Shown: positions 7,291 to 15,075 of the stretch, one piece after another | Position numbering within the stretch: position 1 is the first letter of the stretch | How the letters are laid out: every line of letters begins with the position of its first letter | From: an uncultured Clostridia bacterium | GTDB taxonomy: Bacteria > Bacillota > Clostridia > Oscillospirales > Acutalibacteraceae | Assembly: GCA_958436475.1 (NCBI GenBank) | Contig: CAUBKG010000049.1 | Location: 1 to 15,399 of the forward strand | DNA: 15,399 bases | Direction of reading: 5' to 3' | The notes under the pieces: model-generated | What the model was told of the DNA's origin: nothing | Database searches by the model: none | What the model saw: only the letters and a program-made list of their open reading frames with translations | Program-made: the position numbers and the translations under genes

Positions 7291-7652
7291 GTATGAAACA
7301 GCAGATTGCGCGGATACTCGAGCGGTACGGCAGCCCCATCCGCCTGAAGTATTCGGATGAGCGCGCGCCGCGGGATTACCGGGCCTTTCTTCAGCCCCTG
7401 CGCTATAAAAACAAAATCTATCTCGAAGGCTATCTCTCTGAAATCGGCTATGTGGACGAGGGGCATTACCTTTACATCGGCCCGCCGGAGCCCAAGCTCG
7501 AAAATCTCTCGCTCGATACGATGCTCGTGCGGCAGGACGGAATGCGCCTGTGCATCAAGCGTGCGGAAACCGTCTGCTACATCGGGGAGGAACTATACGT
7601 CTGGGCCGTGCTTCAGACGCTGCATGAAAGGGGTGAGCCATGGGGACAATAA
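7287..7652 (+). CDS. Putative head-closure/minor head protein
   Basis: A 121-residue basic, beta-rich protein beginning MSMKQQIARILERYGSPIRLKYSD, followed by RAFLQPLRYKNKIYLEGYLSEIGYVDEGHYLYIGPPEPKLENL. The combination of a short N-terminal helix and a small beta-barrel with an IGPP turn is what one sees for head-closure-type proteins at this position of siphophage head modules. Start ATG 7287 overlaps the previous stop (ATGA); no strong ribosome site is present, so it is probably translated by coupling. Its last 13 bases overlap the next gene. The name is inferred from context and shape, not from a recognised signature. Confidence 0.5.
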   Translation: MSMKQQIARILERYGSPIRLKYSDERAPRDYRAFLQPLRYKNKIYLEGYLSEIGYVDEGHYLYIGPPEPKLENLSLDTMLVRQDGMRLCIKRAETVCYIGEELYVWAVLQTLHERGEPWGQ

Positions 7653-8059
7653 TCATCAGTATGGTGGAAATGTTCTATTCCTACCTGTGTCAGAACAGCC
7701 AGCTCCAGGATATCGAGTTTGTGGAGGAATTTCCGCCGGTATATAAAGAAAACCCCCTTCACAAGGTCACGATCGTCATTGGGCTCGAATCGTCGGAGGT
7801 TCTGCCATCCGATGAGCCGAACGCTGCGTCGAACCGGTATCTCATCCGTCTGCGCATCCGCATGGACATCCACGCTCCCATTACTTCCAGCGGATGGGTC
7901 TGCATGGATGCGTACAGCCGCTTGATGGAGGAGGCCATAACCAGCCTCAGCGTGGTAACGGGCTTCGGCTGCGAAGGCACGAAGTTCGACCGGAGCACCG
8001 CCACCCTTTTTATGAAGGCGTGGGCAGACTGCAAGCTGTATGCGACGTTCGGCAAATGA
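7640..8059 (+). CDS. Putative tail-terminator/tail-completion-like protein
   Basis: A 139-residue alpha/beta protein and the last gene of the phage block. Its layout (an N-terminal helix with MVEMFYSYLCQNS, then the acidic DIEFVEEFPP, then the strands HKVTIVIGLESSEVL and NRYLIRLRIRMDIHAP, and a long helix DAYSRLMEEAITSL) is compatible with tail-terminator/minor head-tail joining proteins, which follow the head-closure gene. Start ATG 7640 follows AAGGGGTGA and overlaps the upstream gene by 13 bases. If the name is right, this would be the only piece touching a tail, yet no tail gene follows; a terminator begins about 50 bases downstream. Confidence 0.5.
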   Translation: MGTIIISMVEMFYSYLCQNSQLQDIEFVEEFPPVYKENPLHKVTIVIGLESSEVLPSDEPNAASNRYLIRLRIRMDIHAPITSSGWVCMDAYSRLMEEAITSLSVVTGFGCEGTKFDRSTATLFMKAWADCKLYATFGK

Positions 8060-8112
8060 ACCGCTGTGCAAGACGCGCATAACCAACCCGCCCGTATCCG
8101 GGCAAAAAAACG

Positions 8113-8142
8113 AGGCCCCGGTTTTACCGGGGCCTTTCTTGC
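8113..8142. terminator. Bidirectional rho-independent terminator
   Basis: Perfect stem AGGCCCCGGT (8113-8122) / ACCGGGGCCT (8126-8135) with a TTT loop. On the minus strand it is followed by CGTTTTTTTG, a strong T-run ending the aminotransferase-trpS unit. On the plus strand it is followed by TTCTTG, adequate to end the phage operon. It separates the two convergent units. Confidence 0.9.
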
Positions 8143-8149
8143 TGTGTTT

Positions 8150-9166
8150 TTATCTGCGGGGCAGGTAACCGATTTTCTTTTTGACCTTTGAAAGCGTCCG
8201 CTGCGAGAACCGGAGCGCCGCTTCCCCGCCTTTGGCGTAGCAGTCCAAGAGATAATCCTTGTTGTTCATCAGGTCGTCGTATGTTTCACGGATGGGGCGC
8301 AGGGTCTCCACCACGGCTTCGCCCACGGCGGTTTTGAAATCGCCGTAGCCGCGGCCCTCGAATTCTTCTGTGATTTCGCTCAGCGTTTTGCCGGTTACGG
8401 CGGCGTAGATCCCCATCAGGTTGTTGATGCCGTCTTTGCCCTCGGCGAAGCACACGCGGGTGTCGGAATCGGTCACGCAGCGCCGGAATTTGCGCATGAT
8501 ATCCTCGGGCTTATCGAGGATCGCCACCCAGGCGTTGGGGTTTTCATCTGATTTGGACATTTTGCGCGTCGGGTCCTGCAGCGACATCACGCGCGCCCCC
8601 ACCTTCGGGATATACGGCTCCGGCACGGTGAACACGCTGCCATAGAGGCCGTTGAAGCGTGCGGCGATATCCCTTGTGAGCTCCAGGTGCTGCTTCTGAT
8701 CCGCACCCACCGGCACGAGGTCGGCCTGGTAGAGAAGAATATCGGCCGCCATGAGGGAAGGGTAAGTAAAGAGGCCGGCGTTGATGTTATCTGCATGGCG
8801 GGCGGCCTTGTCTTTAAACTGGGTCATGCGGTTCAGCTCTCCGAACTGGGTATAGCAGTTGAGAATCCAGGCGAGCTCCGCGTGGGTGTGCACCTCGCTC
8901 TGGATAAAGACCATGGATTTCTCCGGGTCGATGCCGCAGGCGAGCAGCAGCGCGCAGGTGGAAATGATCTGCTGGCGGAGCTTTGCCGGCTCCTGCCGCA
9001 CGGTGATGGCGTGCATATCCACCACGGAATACACGCAGTTGTATTCCTCCTGCATCTCCTTCCAGTTTTTGAGGGCGCCGAGGTAATTTCCAAGGGTGAG
9101 CATCCCGCTGGGCTGGATGCCGCTGAATATGATTTTTTTCCGCTCTGGCGCGGTTGTTTCACTCAT
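8150..9166 (-). CDS. trpS: Tryptophanyl-tRNA synthetase
   Basis: A 338-residue class I aminoacyl-tRNA synthetase that activates tryptophan with ATP and charges tRNA-Trp in the cytosol. The HIGH-equivalent PSGMLTLGNYLG is at residues 19-30, the tryptophan/ATP pocket segments FTYPSLMAADILLYQADLVPVG (133-154) and GADQKQHLELTRDIA follow, and the KMSKS loop is at 202-206 (RKMSKSDENP). Length is typical for bacterial TrpRS. The start at 9166 (MSETTAPERK) is chosen because the upstream extension is unlike the family, crosses the aminotransferase stop, and GGAGGGAGA precedes this ATG. It lies 49 bp downstream of the aminotransferase on the same strand, so the two are probably cotranscribed. No T-box leader is visible. 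Confidence 0.97.
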   Translation of the reverse strand: MSETTAPERKKIIFSGIQPSGMLTLGNYLGALKNWKEMQEEYNCVYSVVDMHAITVRQEPAKLRQQIISTCALLLACGIDPEKSMVFIQSEVHTHAELAWILNCYTQFGELNRMTQFKDKAARHADNINAGLFTYPSLMAADILLYQADLVPVGADQKQHLELTRDIAARFNGLYGSVFTVPEPYIPKVGARVMSLQDPTRKMSKSDENPNAWVAILDKPEDIMRKFRRCVTDSDTRVCFAEGKDGINNLMGIYAAVTGKTLSEITEEFEGRGYGDFKTAVGEAVVETLRPIRETYDDLMNNKDYLLDCYAKGGEAALRFSQRTLSKVKKKIGYLPRR

Positions 9167-9215
9167 GAATACTATCTCCCTCCGGGCGCCGGGGCGCCCC
9201 TGTATCAATAATCCG

Positions 9216-10403
9216 TTAAAGAACCTCTTTCGCAACCCTGCCGAGAATCTCCATGCCGCGCACGAGCTGTTCGTCCGTCGGGGTGGAGAAATTGAGGCGG
9301 AAGGAAGAGCAGGGTTCGTTTTCATCCACCAGGAATGCGTTTCCAGGCACTACCGCCACGTTGTTTTCCACCGCGGTTTTGCAGAAGGCGGGCATATCCA
9401 CCCGCCCGGGAAGTGTGCACCAGAGGAAAAGCCCGCCCTCAGCCGGGTGGTAGGTGATTTCGGGAGCCAAAAGCTCATCCAGCAGGCCGGTCATGATGCC
9501 GCACTTTTTGCGGTAAATCTCACGGATATGGGCAAGGTGGGCCTCAAAATCGTATCGGTTCATGAATTCGTCCGCCACAATCTGCGACCAGATATTGGTG
9601 TGGACGTCCGCCACCTGTTTGCACACGGTCAGCTTGGAGACGATATCCTTCGGCGCGATGGCATAGCCCACGCGCATGCCGGGAGAAAGCACCTTCGAAA
9701 AGCTGCCGGCATAGATCACGATACCGTCGGTATCCATAGACTTGATGGTGGGGATATCCTCGCCCTTGAAGCGGAGCTCGCCATAGGGGTTGTCTTCCAG
9801 GATCAAAATGCCGTACTGCTTTGCAAGGGCATAGACGGCGCGGCGCTTTTCGAGCGACATCGTAATACCCGAGGGGTTCTGGAAATTCGGAATCACATAA
9901 AGGAACCGGATGTTTTTCTCGGCCTTCAGCGCGTCTTCCAGCGCGGCAAGGTCGATGCCGTCGTCCTCCATCGGGATGCCGCGGAGGTTCACATCGTAAG
10001 AGCGGAAGGCGTTGAGCGACCCGATAAAGGTGGGCGCTTCGCACAGGATGGTATCCCCCGCGTTGCACAGGGCCTTGGTGGAAAGGTCCATCACCTGCTG
10101 CGCGCCCGCGGTGATGATCAGCTCATCGAAATCCGAACCCACGCGGTGTTTATTTTTCATGTATGCTTTCAGCGTGTTCCGGAGGGGAAGATACCCTTCG
10201 GTGATGCTGTACTGAAGCGCGTCGATCGGATGCGAATCCAAGAGGCCCGCGGAGATTTCCGCAACCTCCTTTGCGGGAAAGGCCTCCGGCGCGGGATTGC
10301 CCGCGGCAAAGGAAATAACGCCCGGAACCGAGGTGAATTTCAGGATTTCACGAATGGCGGACGGCTGAAGCTTCTGCACGCGGTCGGCAAACGAATAGGT
10401 CAT
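9216..10403 (-). CDS. PLP-dependent class I/II aminotransferase (aromatic/2-aminoadipate type)
   Basis: A 395-residue fold-type I, PLP-dependent aminotransferase moving an amino group between an amino acid and a 2-oxo acid in the cytosol. The sequence is closest in style to the LysN/ARO8-like and MocR-aminotransferase branch. Visible sites: SFAAGNPAPE near the N-terminus, the PLP-binding NFQNPSG with Asn176, EDNPYG with Asp204, the Schiff-base Lys237 in SFSKVLSPGMRVGY, and the carboxylate-binding Arg369 in SFRLNFS. Start ATG 10403 has AGGAGGAATCTGCC upstream. The substrate cannot be fixed; an aromatic amino acid would suit linkage to trpS, but that is only suggestive. Confidence 0.92.
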   Translation of the reverse strand: MTYSFADRVQKLQPSAIREILKFTSVPGVISFAAGNPAPEAFPAKEVAEISAGLLDSHPIDALQYSITEGYLPLRNTLKAYMKNKHRVGSDFDELIITAGAQQVMDLSTKALCNAGDTILCEAPTFIGSLNAFRSYDVNLRGIPMEDDGIDLAALEDALKAEKNIRFLYVIPNFQNPSGITMSLEKRRAVYALAKQYGILILEDNPYGELRFKGEDIPTIKSMDTDGIVIYAGSFSKVLSPGMRVGYAIAPKDIVSKLTVCKQVADVHTNIWSQIVADEFMNRYDFEAHLAHIREIYRKKCGIMTGLLDELLAPEITYHPAEGGLFLWCTLPGRVDMPAFCKTAVENNVAVVPGNAFLVDENEPCSSFRLNFSTPTDEQLVRGMEILGRVAKEVL

Positions 10404-10432
10404 GGCAGATTCCTCCTAATACTAATGAAAAC

Positions 10433-10461
10433 ATTTTATCACATGGCCTCCTGGAATTCAA
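10433..10461 (-). promoter_or_regulatory. Putative sigma-A promoter of the aminotransferase-trpS unit
   Basis: Read on the minus strand, TTGAAT (10456-10461) and TAAAAT (10433-10438) are exactly 17 nt apart. The -10 lies about 30 nt before the aminotransferase start, leaving a short leader that contains its ribosome site. Hexamer matches are partial. Confidence 0.5.
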
Positions 10462-10520
10462 ATCCTACTTTCCTGGGCAAAGGAGAAAAGAAAATATATT
10501 TTACATATTATGGAAACCGA

Positions 10521-10555
10521 TTCTGACAAAACTCGCGGCGGAAGCGAGGTAAGAT
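10521..10555 (+). promoter_or_regulatory. Putative Spo0A-activated sigma-A promoter of spoIIE
   Basis: CTGACA (10523-10528) and TAAGAT (10550-10555) are separated by 21 nt, the abnormal spacing known for the Bacillus subtilis spoIIE promoter, which uses phosphorylated Spo0A with sigma-A. The opposite strand over 10521-10531 reads TTTTGTCAGAA, close to the 0A box TTTGTCRAA and overlapping the -35 as expected. The transcript would start near 10562, giving a leader of about 50 nt. I infer that sporulation control is conserved here. Confidence 0.6.
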
Positions 10556-10611
10556 AGGAATCACGACGGCCCGGCCGCCGGATTTATTTGTATCGCAAGA
10601 GGTGGATGTCA

Positions 10612-12936
10612 TTGAAAGAAGAAACCATGCCCGTGATAAAGCGGGCCGCAAAAACGGACGAGCATACCCTCGCGGGAGCAGCGGGGCTGCATTTGTCTTA
10701 TGCCATTCTGGGCTTTCTGTTTGCACGCACCCCCGTGTTCGGAAGCCTTCTGCCTTTTGGAGCTGCCGCCGCGGCCGCGGCTCCGGAAGCGTATCTGCTT
10801 TCCACGCTGTTCGGCAGTGCGATGGGGTATGCCCTGCCGCTTTCCGATGGAACCGGGGGCCTGCGCTATATTGCAGCCGTGCTGATGATCGTGATGCTCC
10901 GCCGCCTGCTTCCGGTCGGGCTTCGGATGAAGGGCTGCACGCTTTCCATGATCTTTGCATTTGGAACATGCCTTGCCACCTCCATTGCCGTTTTGTTTAT
11001 CGGCAGCGCCTCTTTTATGGATGGGGCCATGCTTCTGGCGGAGGCCATGCTGGCGGGCGGAACCGCCTATTTCCTCGAACGCTTCCTGCGGATGATCGGT
11101 ACCAAAAACAGCTTCCGGGAGCTTTCGCAATATGAGCTGACGAGCCTCGTCATCACGCTCGCGGTGGCATTGATGTCTCTCACCCAGTTCCAGATCGCGG
11201 GCATCTCCCCGGCGCGCATTGCGGCGGCGGTGCTCGTGCTCATTGCCGCCCGGTACGGCAGGCAGTCCGCCGGGGCGGTTACCGGGGTGGTAACGGGCTT
11301 TGCCATGTCCCTTACCGGGGACGGGCTCAGCCACCTCATGGGCAGCTTCGGCGTGGGCGGGCTCCTTGCGGGCGCGTTTGCGCCGCTTGGCACGCTGCCG
11401 GGCTGCGCCGCGTTCCTGCTCGTAAATGCCATTGTTTCCATCGGCTCGGGCCTTACCATGACCGTGATGATAACCATCTATGAAATCACCATTGCCACCG
11501 TGCTCTTCCTCGCCATGCCGAAGGCGTGGGGGCAGAAGCTGGCCGGGCTGTTCGCGCCGAAAAGCGCGCCTGTGAAAGTGGATGGGTTCAAGAAATCCGT
11601 TCTCATGCGGATGGACTTTGCTGCGCATGCCCTGCGGTACGTTTCCGAATCGGTGGAGGCGGTAGCCTATAAGCTGCACCGCATGACCGAGCCGGCGATC
11701 GACGAGGTTTACGCCGCTTCGAGGGACAAGCTTTGCCGCTCGTGCGAGAATTATGAAGCCTGCTGGAAAAAGGAAGAAAAGAAGCGGGCGGCCGACTTTC
11801 GAAACATGGGGCAGACGCTCCGCAGCTTCGGCCGGATGGAGGCGGCCCTGCTTCCGGAAGGGCTCGCGGAAAGCTGTGTGCAGCGCATGGCGCTGTGCAA
11901 GACCGTTTCGGATGAATACACCGATTTCGTCCAGCGCGAATCGGGCAGCCGGCGCATCGACGAAGTGCGTTCGGTGATCGTGGAGCAGTTTGTGAGCATG
12001 TCCGATATCATCGAGGAGCTGAGCGCTGGGATCGACAGCTCCGACCGCGTGGACGAAGGCGCGGAGGAGCGCATCGGCTCCCTGCTGCGCGATATCGGCA
12101 TCGAAACGGAAAACATCTGCTGCGGAATCGACAATAACGGGCATATGCTGATCGAGATCCGCACGAAGGCGCCCGCAAAGCGCTTCAGCCGGAAGTATAT
12201 GACGGAGGAAATCTCCCGCGCCTGCGGCCGGGCGATGGGAGCTATGAACATCACCGAGGCAGGCGGGGAGGTACTGATAACCCTATCCGAGAAAGCGCCG
12301 CTGCGCGCGCAGTTCGGCGCGGCCCAGCACGTGTGCAACAACGCCGAATACTGCGGGGACTGCTTTGAATATTTTCAGGACGGGCGCGGCCGTGCCATGA
12401 TGATTATCAGCGACGGCATGGGAAGCGGGGGCCGTGCGGCGGTGGACGGCGCCATGGGCGCGGGTCTGCTTTCCCGCCTGCTAAAGGCCGGGTTCGGGTA
12501 CGACAGCAGCCTGAAAATCGTGAATTCCGCGATGCTGTTCAAATCGAGCGACGAATCGCTCACCACCATCGACCTCGTGAGCCTGGACCTTTACAGCGGG
12601 CGGACGGAATTTTTAAAGGCGGGCGCGCCCGTCACCTTCATCCGGCGTGGCAAGAGGGTATCGCGCCTCTCGTGCGATTCCCTTCCGGTGGGCATCCTCA
12701 AGGAGACCACCTTTGAGCGCAAGTCCATGTCGCTCGGGGCGGGGGACGTGATCGTGATGGTGAGCGACGGCGCGATCGAAGAAGGCGAGGAGTGGCTCAT
12801 CCGCCGCCTCGAAAGCTGGGACGGCGACAACGCCCAGGAGCTCGCCGAGCTGCTCGGCTCGGAGGCGAAGCTCCAGCGCATCGACCGGCATGACGACGAT
12901 ATCACCGTGGTCGCCATGCGGGTGGAAGCCGCCTGA
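10612..12936 (+). CDS. spoIIE: Stage II sporulation protein E (PP2C phosphatase)
   Basis: A membrane-anchored PP2C-type phosphatase which, in Bacillus, localises to the polar septum and dephosphorylates SpoIIAA to release sigma-F in the forespore. In the 774-residue reading from TTG 10612, the first ~320 residues are strongly hydrophobic with about ten membrane segments. A linker with a CRSCENYEACW cysteine motif lies near residue 375. The phosphatase domain (about 566-774) shows metal-binding aspartates in CGDCF, ISDGMGSG (about 600), VSDGAIEEG (about 717) and DDDITVV (about 762). The start is uncertain: AGAGGTGG (10598-10605) suits TTG 10612 best; ATG 10606 and TTG 10588 sit on or before it and ATG 10627 lacks a good site. 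It is slightly shorter than the 827-residue B. subtilis protein, mainly at both ends. The gene appears monocistronic. Confidence 0.95.
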   Translation: MKEETMPVIKRAAKTDEHTLAGAAGLHLSYAILGFLFARTPVFGSLLPFGAAAAAAAPEAYLLSTLFGSAMGYALPLSDGTGGLRYIAAVLMIVMLRRLLPVGLRMKGCTLSMIFAFGTCLATSIAVLFIGSASFMDGAMLLAEAMLAGGTAYFLERFLRMIGTKNSFRELSQYELTSLVITLAVALMSLTQFQIAGISPARIAAAVLVLIAARYGRQSAGAVTGVVTGFAMSLTGDGLSHLMGSFGVGGLLAGAFAPLGTLPGCAAFLLVNAIVSIGSGLTMTVMITIYEITIATVLFLAMPKAWGQKLAGLFAPKSAPVKVDGFKKSVLMRMDFAAHALRYVSESVEAVAYKLHRMTEPAIDEVYAASRDKLCRSCENYEACWKKEEKKRAADFRNMGQTLRSFGRMEAALLPEGLAESCVQRMALCKTVSDEYTDFVQRESGSRRIDEVRSVIVEQFVSMSDIIEELSAGIDSSDRVDEGAEERIGSLLRDIGIETENICCGIDNNGHMLIEIRTKAPAKRFSRKYMTEEISRACGRAMGAMNITEAGGEVLITLSEKAPLRAQFGAAQHVCNNAEYCGDCFEYFQDGRGRAMMIISDGMGSGGRAAVDGAMGAGLLSRLLKAGFGYDSSLKIVNSAMLFKSSDESLTTIDLVSLDLYSGRTEFLKAGAPVTFIRRGKRVSRLSCDSLPVGILKETTFERKSMSLGAGDVIVMVSDGAIEEGEEWLIRRLESWDGDNAQELAELLGSEAKLQRIDRHDDDITVVAMRVEAA

Positions 12937-12950
12937 ATGATGATGCAGAA

Positions 12951-12984
12951 GCAGTGGGGCCGTTCAAACGAACGGCCCCACTGC
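12951..12984 (+). terminator. Long perfect hairpin after spoIIE
   Basis: A perfect 15-bp stem, GCAGTGGGGCCGTTC (12951-12965) / GAACGGCCCCACTGC (12970-12984), with an AAAC loop, begins 14 bp after the spoIIE stop. It is placed as a terminator, but only TGTTTAGG follows, so the T-run is poor and it may be a Rho-assisted terminator or an mRNA-protecting structure. Confidence 0.6.
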
Positions 12985-13039
12985 TGTTTAGGTACTTACT
13001 GTAGGCGATACATCAGAATACAATATGTTTTTCGCGGAA

Positions 13040-13082
13040 GCCGATATATTCGAGACCTTTCATCTCAAATATATCGGCTTTT
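13040..13082 (+). terminator. Second hairpin in the spoIIE-DUF4870 gap
   Basis: Imperfect inverted repeat: GCCGATATATT (13040-13050) plus GAGA pair with TCTC plus AATATATCGGC (ends at 13078), loop CCTTTCA, then TTTT. It could be a backup terminator, or, being AT-rich and symmetric, an operator. The rest of 12985-13153 shows only pyrimidine-rich DNA and no gene. Confidence 0.45.
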
Positions 13083-13153
13083 GTGCTGCTGTAACGGATT
13101 TTGCGCAATTTCGGCCTTTTCTCCGGTTTTCCCCCTTTTTTTCTCCGGAACGC

Positions 13154-13182
13154 TTGAAGGCATGTTTCCTTTCTGGTATCAT
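13154..13182 (+). promoter_or_regulatory. Putative sigma-A promoter of the small membrane protein gene
   Basis: TTGAAG (13154-13159), 17 nt, TATCAT (13177-13182). The leader of about 80 nt contains a hairpin, CGGCTTCCGG (13218-13227) / CCGGAAAGCCG (13235-13245, one bulge), just before the AAGGAG at about 13255-13260. That stem-loop is not followed by a T-run; whether it regulates the gene is unknown. Confidence 0.5.
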
Positions 13183-13268
13183 AAAATTATAAAAAAGCTC
13201 GGGGCGCGCGGAAACGCCGGCTTCCGGGCGGCGGCCGGAAAGCCGTATTTTGGGAAGGAGCTGTTTTT

Positions 13269-13535
13269 GTGGACAAGAAAACAACAGGCATCGTTGCTTA
13301 CATCACCTGGATCGGCCTGCTCATCGCTTTTTGTGCGGGAGACCGGGAGGGCGCAAAATTCCACCTGAACCAGGCGCTGGTCGTGTTCCTGTTCAGCCTG
13401 CTTGCGGTGATCCCGCTCATCGGCTGGCTGTGGGGCATTTTTATGGTCATCTGCTGGGTAATCGGCCTCGTCGGTGCGGCACAGGGCGAAGAAAATCCCG
13501 TCCCGCTGCTCGGCGGCATCAAGATCCTGAAATAA
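13269..13535 (+). CDS. Small DUF4870/Tic20-like membrane protein
   Basis: An 88-residue integral membrane protein. It has hydrophobic segments at about residues 7-23, 36-52 and 53-72, and a soluble loop containing DREGAKFHLNQAL between the first two, the characteristic H-x-N-Q-like turn of DUF4870/Tic20-type small membrane proteins. The C-terminus ends in a short polar tail with VPLLGGIKILK. Biochemical role is unknown for this family in bacteria. Start is GTG at 13269, with GGAAGGAG about 8 nt before it. It lies alone between its own promoter and terminator. Confidence 0.85.
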   Translation: MDKKTTGIVAYITWIGLLIAFCAGDREGAKFHLNQALVVFLFSLLAVIPLIGWLWGIFMVICWVIGLVGAAQGEENPVPLLGGIKILK

Positions 13536-13559
13536 TCCATTTTAGGCAAAGAACCAAAC

Positions 13560-13592
13560 GAGGCGGCGGGAATTTCCCTGCCGCCTCATTTT
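13560..13592 (+). terminator. Rho-independent terminator after the small membrane protein
   Basis: GAGGCGGC (13560-13567) pairs with GCCGCCTC (13580-13587); an inner GGG/CCC pairing extends the stem with one bulged T. ATTTTAT follows. It lies 24 bp after the stop codon. Confidence 0.85.
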
Positions 13593-13666
13593 ATATGTAT
13601 ATTCCGCTAGTGCGCGTTCTGTATCGCTGCAAATTCCGGATAAATCCCCCCCGGGACGCCGCTTCG

Positions 13667-13699
13667 AAAAAAACACAGGGGCGGCCGCAGCCGCCCCTG
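13667..13699 (-). terminator. Rho-independent terminator of metY
   Basis: On the minus strand, CAGGGGCGGC (13690-13699) pairs with GCCGCCCCTG (13676-13685) around a TGCG loop, then GTGTTTTTTT follows (A-run 13667-13673 on the plus strand). It lies about 60 bp downstream of the metY stop. Confidence 0.88.
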
Positions 13700-13755
13700 C
13701 ACAAGCTTTCGTATCACAGCGCCCAATGAGCCCGGGAATCCTTTGTGCGATAAGG

Positions 13756-15042
13756 TCAGAGCTTTTGGAAGGCCTGTTCGATATCTGCCATAATGTCTTC
13801 CACGTTTTCGAGGCCGACCGAGAAGCGGATCATGCCCGCGTTAATCCCGGCGGCTTTGAGCTGCTCGTCGGTGAGCTGGCGGTGGGTTTCGGAGGCCGGG
13901 TGCAGCACGCAGGTGCGGATATCCGCCACGTGCACCACGTTGGAGGCGAGCTCCAAGCTGTCCATAAACCGCATGGCCGTTTCGCGCCCGCCCTTGATGA
14001 CGAAGGAAAGCACGCCGCTCGTGCCGTTTGGCAGATACTTTTTGGCAAGCTCGTGGTCGGGGTTGGATTCGAGCCACGGGTAGTTGACCGATTCCACTTT
14101 ATCGGACTGCTCGAGCATTTTGGCAACCTTCTGGGCATTCTCACAGTACTGCCGCATGCGGACCGGCAGGGTTTCGATGCCGAGGTTCAGAAGAAAGGCG
14201 GAATGGGCGGCGGGGTAGCAGCCGAAATCGCGCATGAGCTGCATGCGCGCCTTGATGATGAAGGCCATGCTGCCGAAATCGCGCGTGTAAACCACGCCGT
14301 GATAGCTTTCGTCCGGCTCGGTGAATTCGGGGAAGCGGCCGGAGGCGGCCCAGTCGAACCGGCCGCCGTCCACGATCACGCCGCCCACCTGGAGGGCATG
14401 GCCGTCCATATATTTCGTGGTGGAATGGATGATGATATCCGCACCGAATTCAAACGGGCGGCAGAGGATGGGGGTGGCGAAGGTATTGTCCACAATCAGG
14501 GGAAGGCCGTTTCGGTGGGCAACCCTTGCAAATTTTTCGATATCGAATACCCGAAGGGCGGGGTTGGCGAGCGTTTCGCCGAACACCGCCTTGGTGTTCG
14601 GCTGGATGGCCGCTTCAATCTCCTCTTCGGAGGCGTTGTTGTCTACCCAGATGCACTCGATGCCCAGCTTTTTGAGCGTGACGGCAAAGAGGTTCACGGT
14701 GCCGCCGTAAATGGCGGAGGCGGCGATGAAGCTGTCCCCCGCGTTGCAGAGATTCAGGATGGAAATGAGGCTTGCCGCCTGACCGCTGCTCGTGAGCATC
14801 GCGCCGGCACCCCCCTCGAGCGCGGCGATTTTCTTTTCCACCGCATCGCAGGTGGGGTTGGCAAAGCGGGAATACATGCATTCTGTGGGCATATCGAAAA
14901 GGTCAGCAATGTGCTGTGTGGAATCGAAGCAGTAGGTCGTGCTCTGCACGATGGGCATCACGCGCGGCTCGCCGTTTTTCGGCGTGTAGCCCGCATGGAG
15001 GCATTTGGTTTCGATTTTGGCGCCGGGGTTGAGTTCTTTCAT
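13756..15042 (-). CDS. metY: O-acetylhomoserine (thiol)-lyase / sulfhydrylase
   Basis: A 428-residue PLP enzyme of the Cys/Met metabolism family, joining O-acetyl-L-homoserine with sulfide to give homocysteine for methionine synthesis, in the cytosol. The PLP lysine is Lys210 in IIHSTTKYMDGH. Other family sites are YSRFANPT (57-64, which contacts the cofactor of a neighbouring subunit), the phosphate-binding SSGQAA (85-90), the tyrosine in SAIYGGT, and DNTFATP (185-191). Its length, and the ~60-residue insertion after the lysine (HALQVGGVIVDGGRFDW...PDESYHG) argue for MetY over the ~380-residue cystathionine synthases/lyases. Start ATG 15042 follows GGAGGG. It is transcribed alone from a strong promoter and ends at its own terminator. 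A family relative such as methionine gamma-lyase is the less likely alternative. Confidence 0.93.
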   Translation of the reverse strand: MKELNPGAKIETKCLHAGYTPKNGEPRVMPIVQSTTYCFDSTQHIADLFDMPTECMYSRFANPTCDAVEKKIAALEGGAGAMLTSSGQAASLISILNLCNAGDSFIAASAIYGGTVNLFAVTLKKLGIECIWVDNNASEEEIEAAIQPNTKAVFGETLANPALRVFDIEKFARVAHRNGLPLIVDNTFATPILCRPFEFGADIIIHSTTKYMDGHALQVGGVIVDGGRFDWAASGRFPEFTEPDESYHGVVYTRDFGSMAFIIKARMQLMRDFGCYPAAHSAFLLNLGIETLPVRMRQYCENAQKVAKMLEQSDKVESVNYPWLESNPDHELAKKYLPNGTSGVLSFVIKGGRETAMRFMDSLELASNVVHVADIRTCVLHPASETHRQLTDEQLKAAGINAGMIRFSVGLENVEDIMADIEQAFQKL

Positions 15043-15075
15043 CTAAAGTCCCTCCGTTCATGGTTCTATCGGCAC

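Noticed and set aside
1560..8112. attL/attR direct repeats bounding the phage block
   Set aside because: I found no convincing shared core between the two ends; the loose resemblance around the A-runs near 1270 and 8104 is too short. No tRNA gene is present as an integration target.
9096..10526. 476-codon open frame opposite the aminotransferase
   Set aside because: Antisense shadow; it overlaps genuine coding sequence of two genes and has an Arg/His/Gly-rich, unstructured composition.
10404..10611. T-box leader for the aminotransferase-trpS unit
   Set aside because: No T-box sequence or specifier stem is visible and the predicted leader is only about 30 nt.
10609..12144. 511-codon minus-strand frame opposite spoIIE
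   Set aside because: Low-complexity antisense shadow (His/Arg/Gly-rich) of a well-identified gene.
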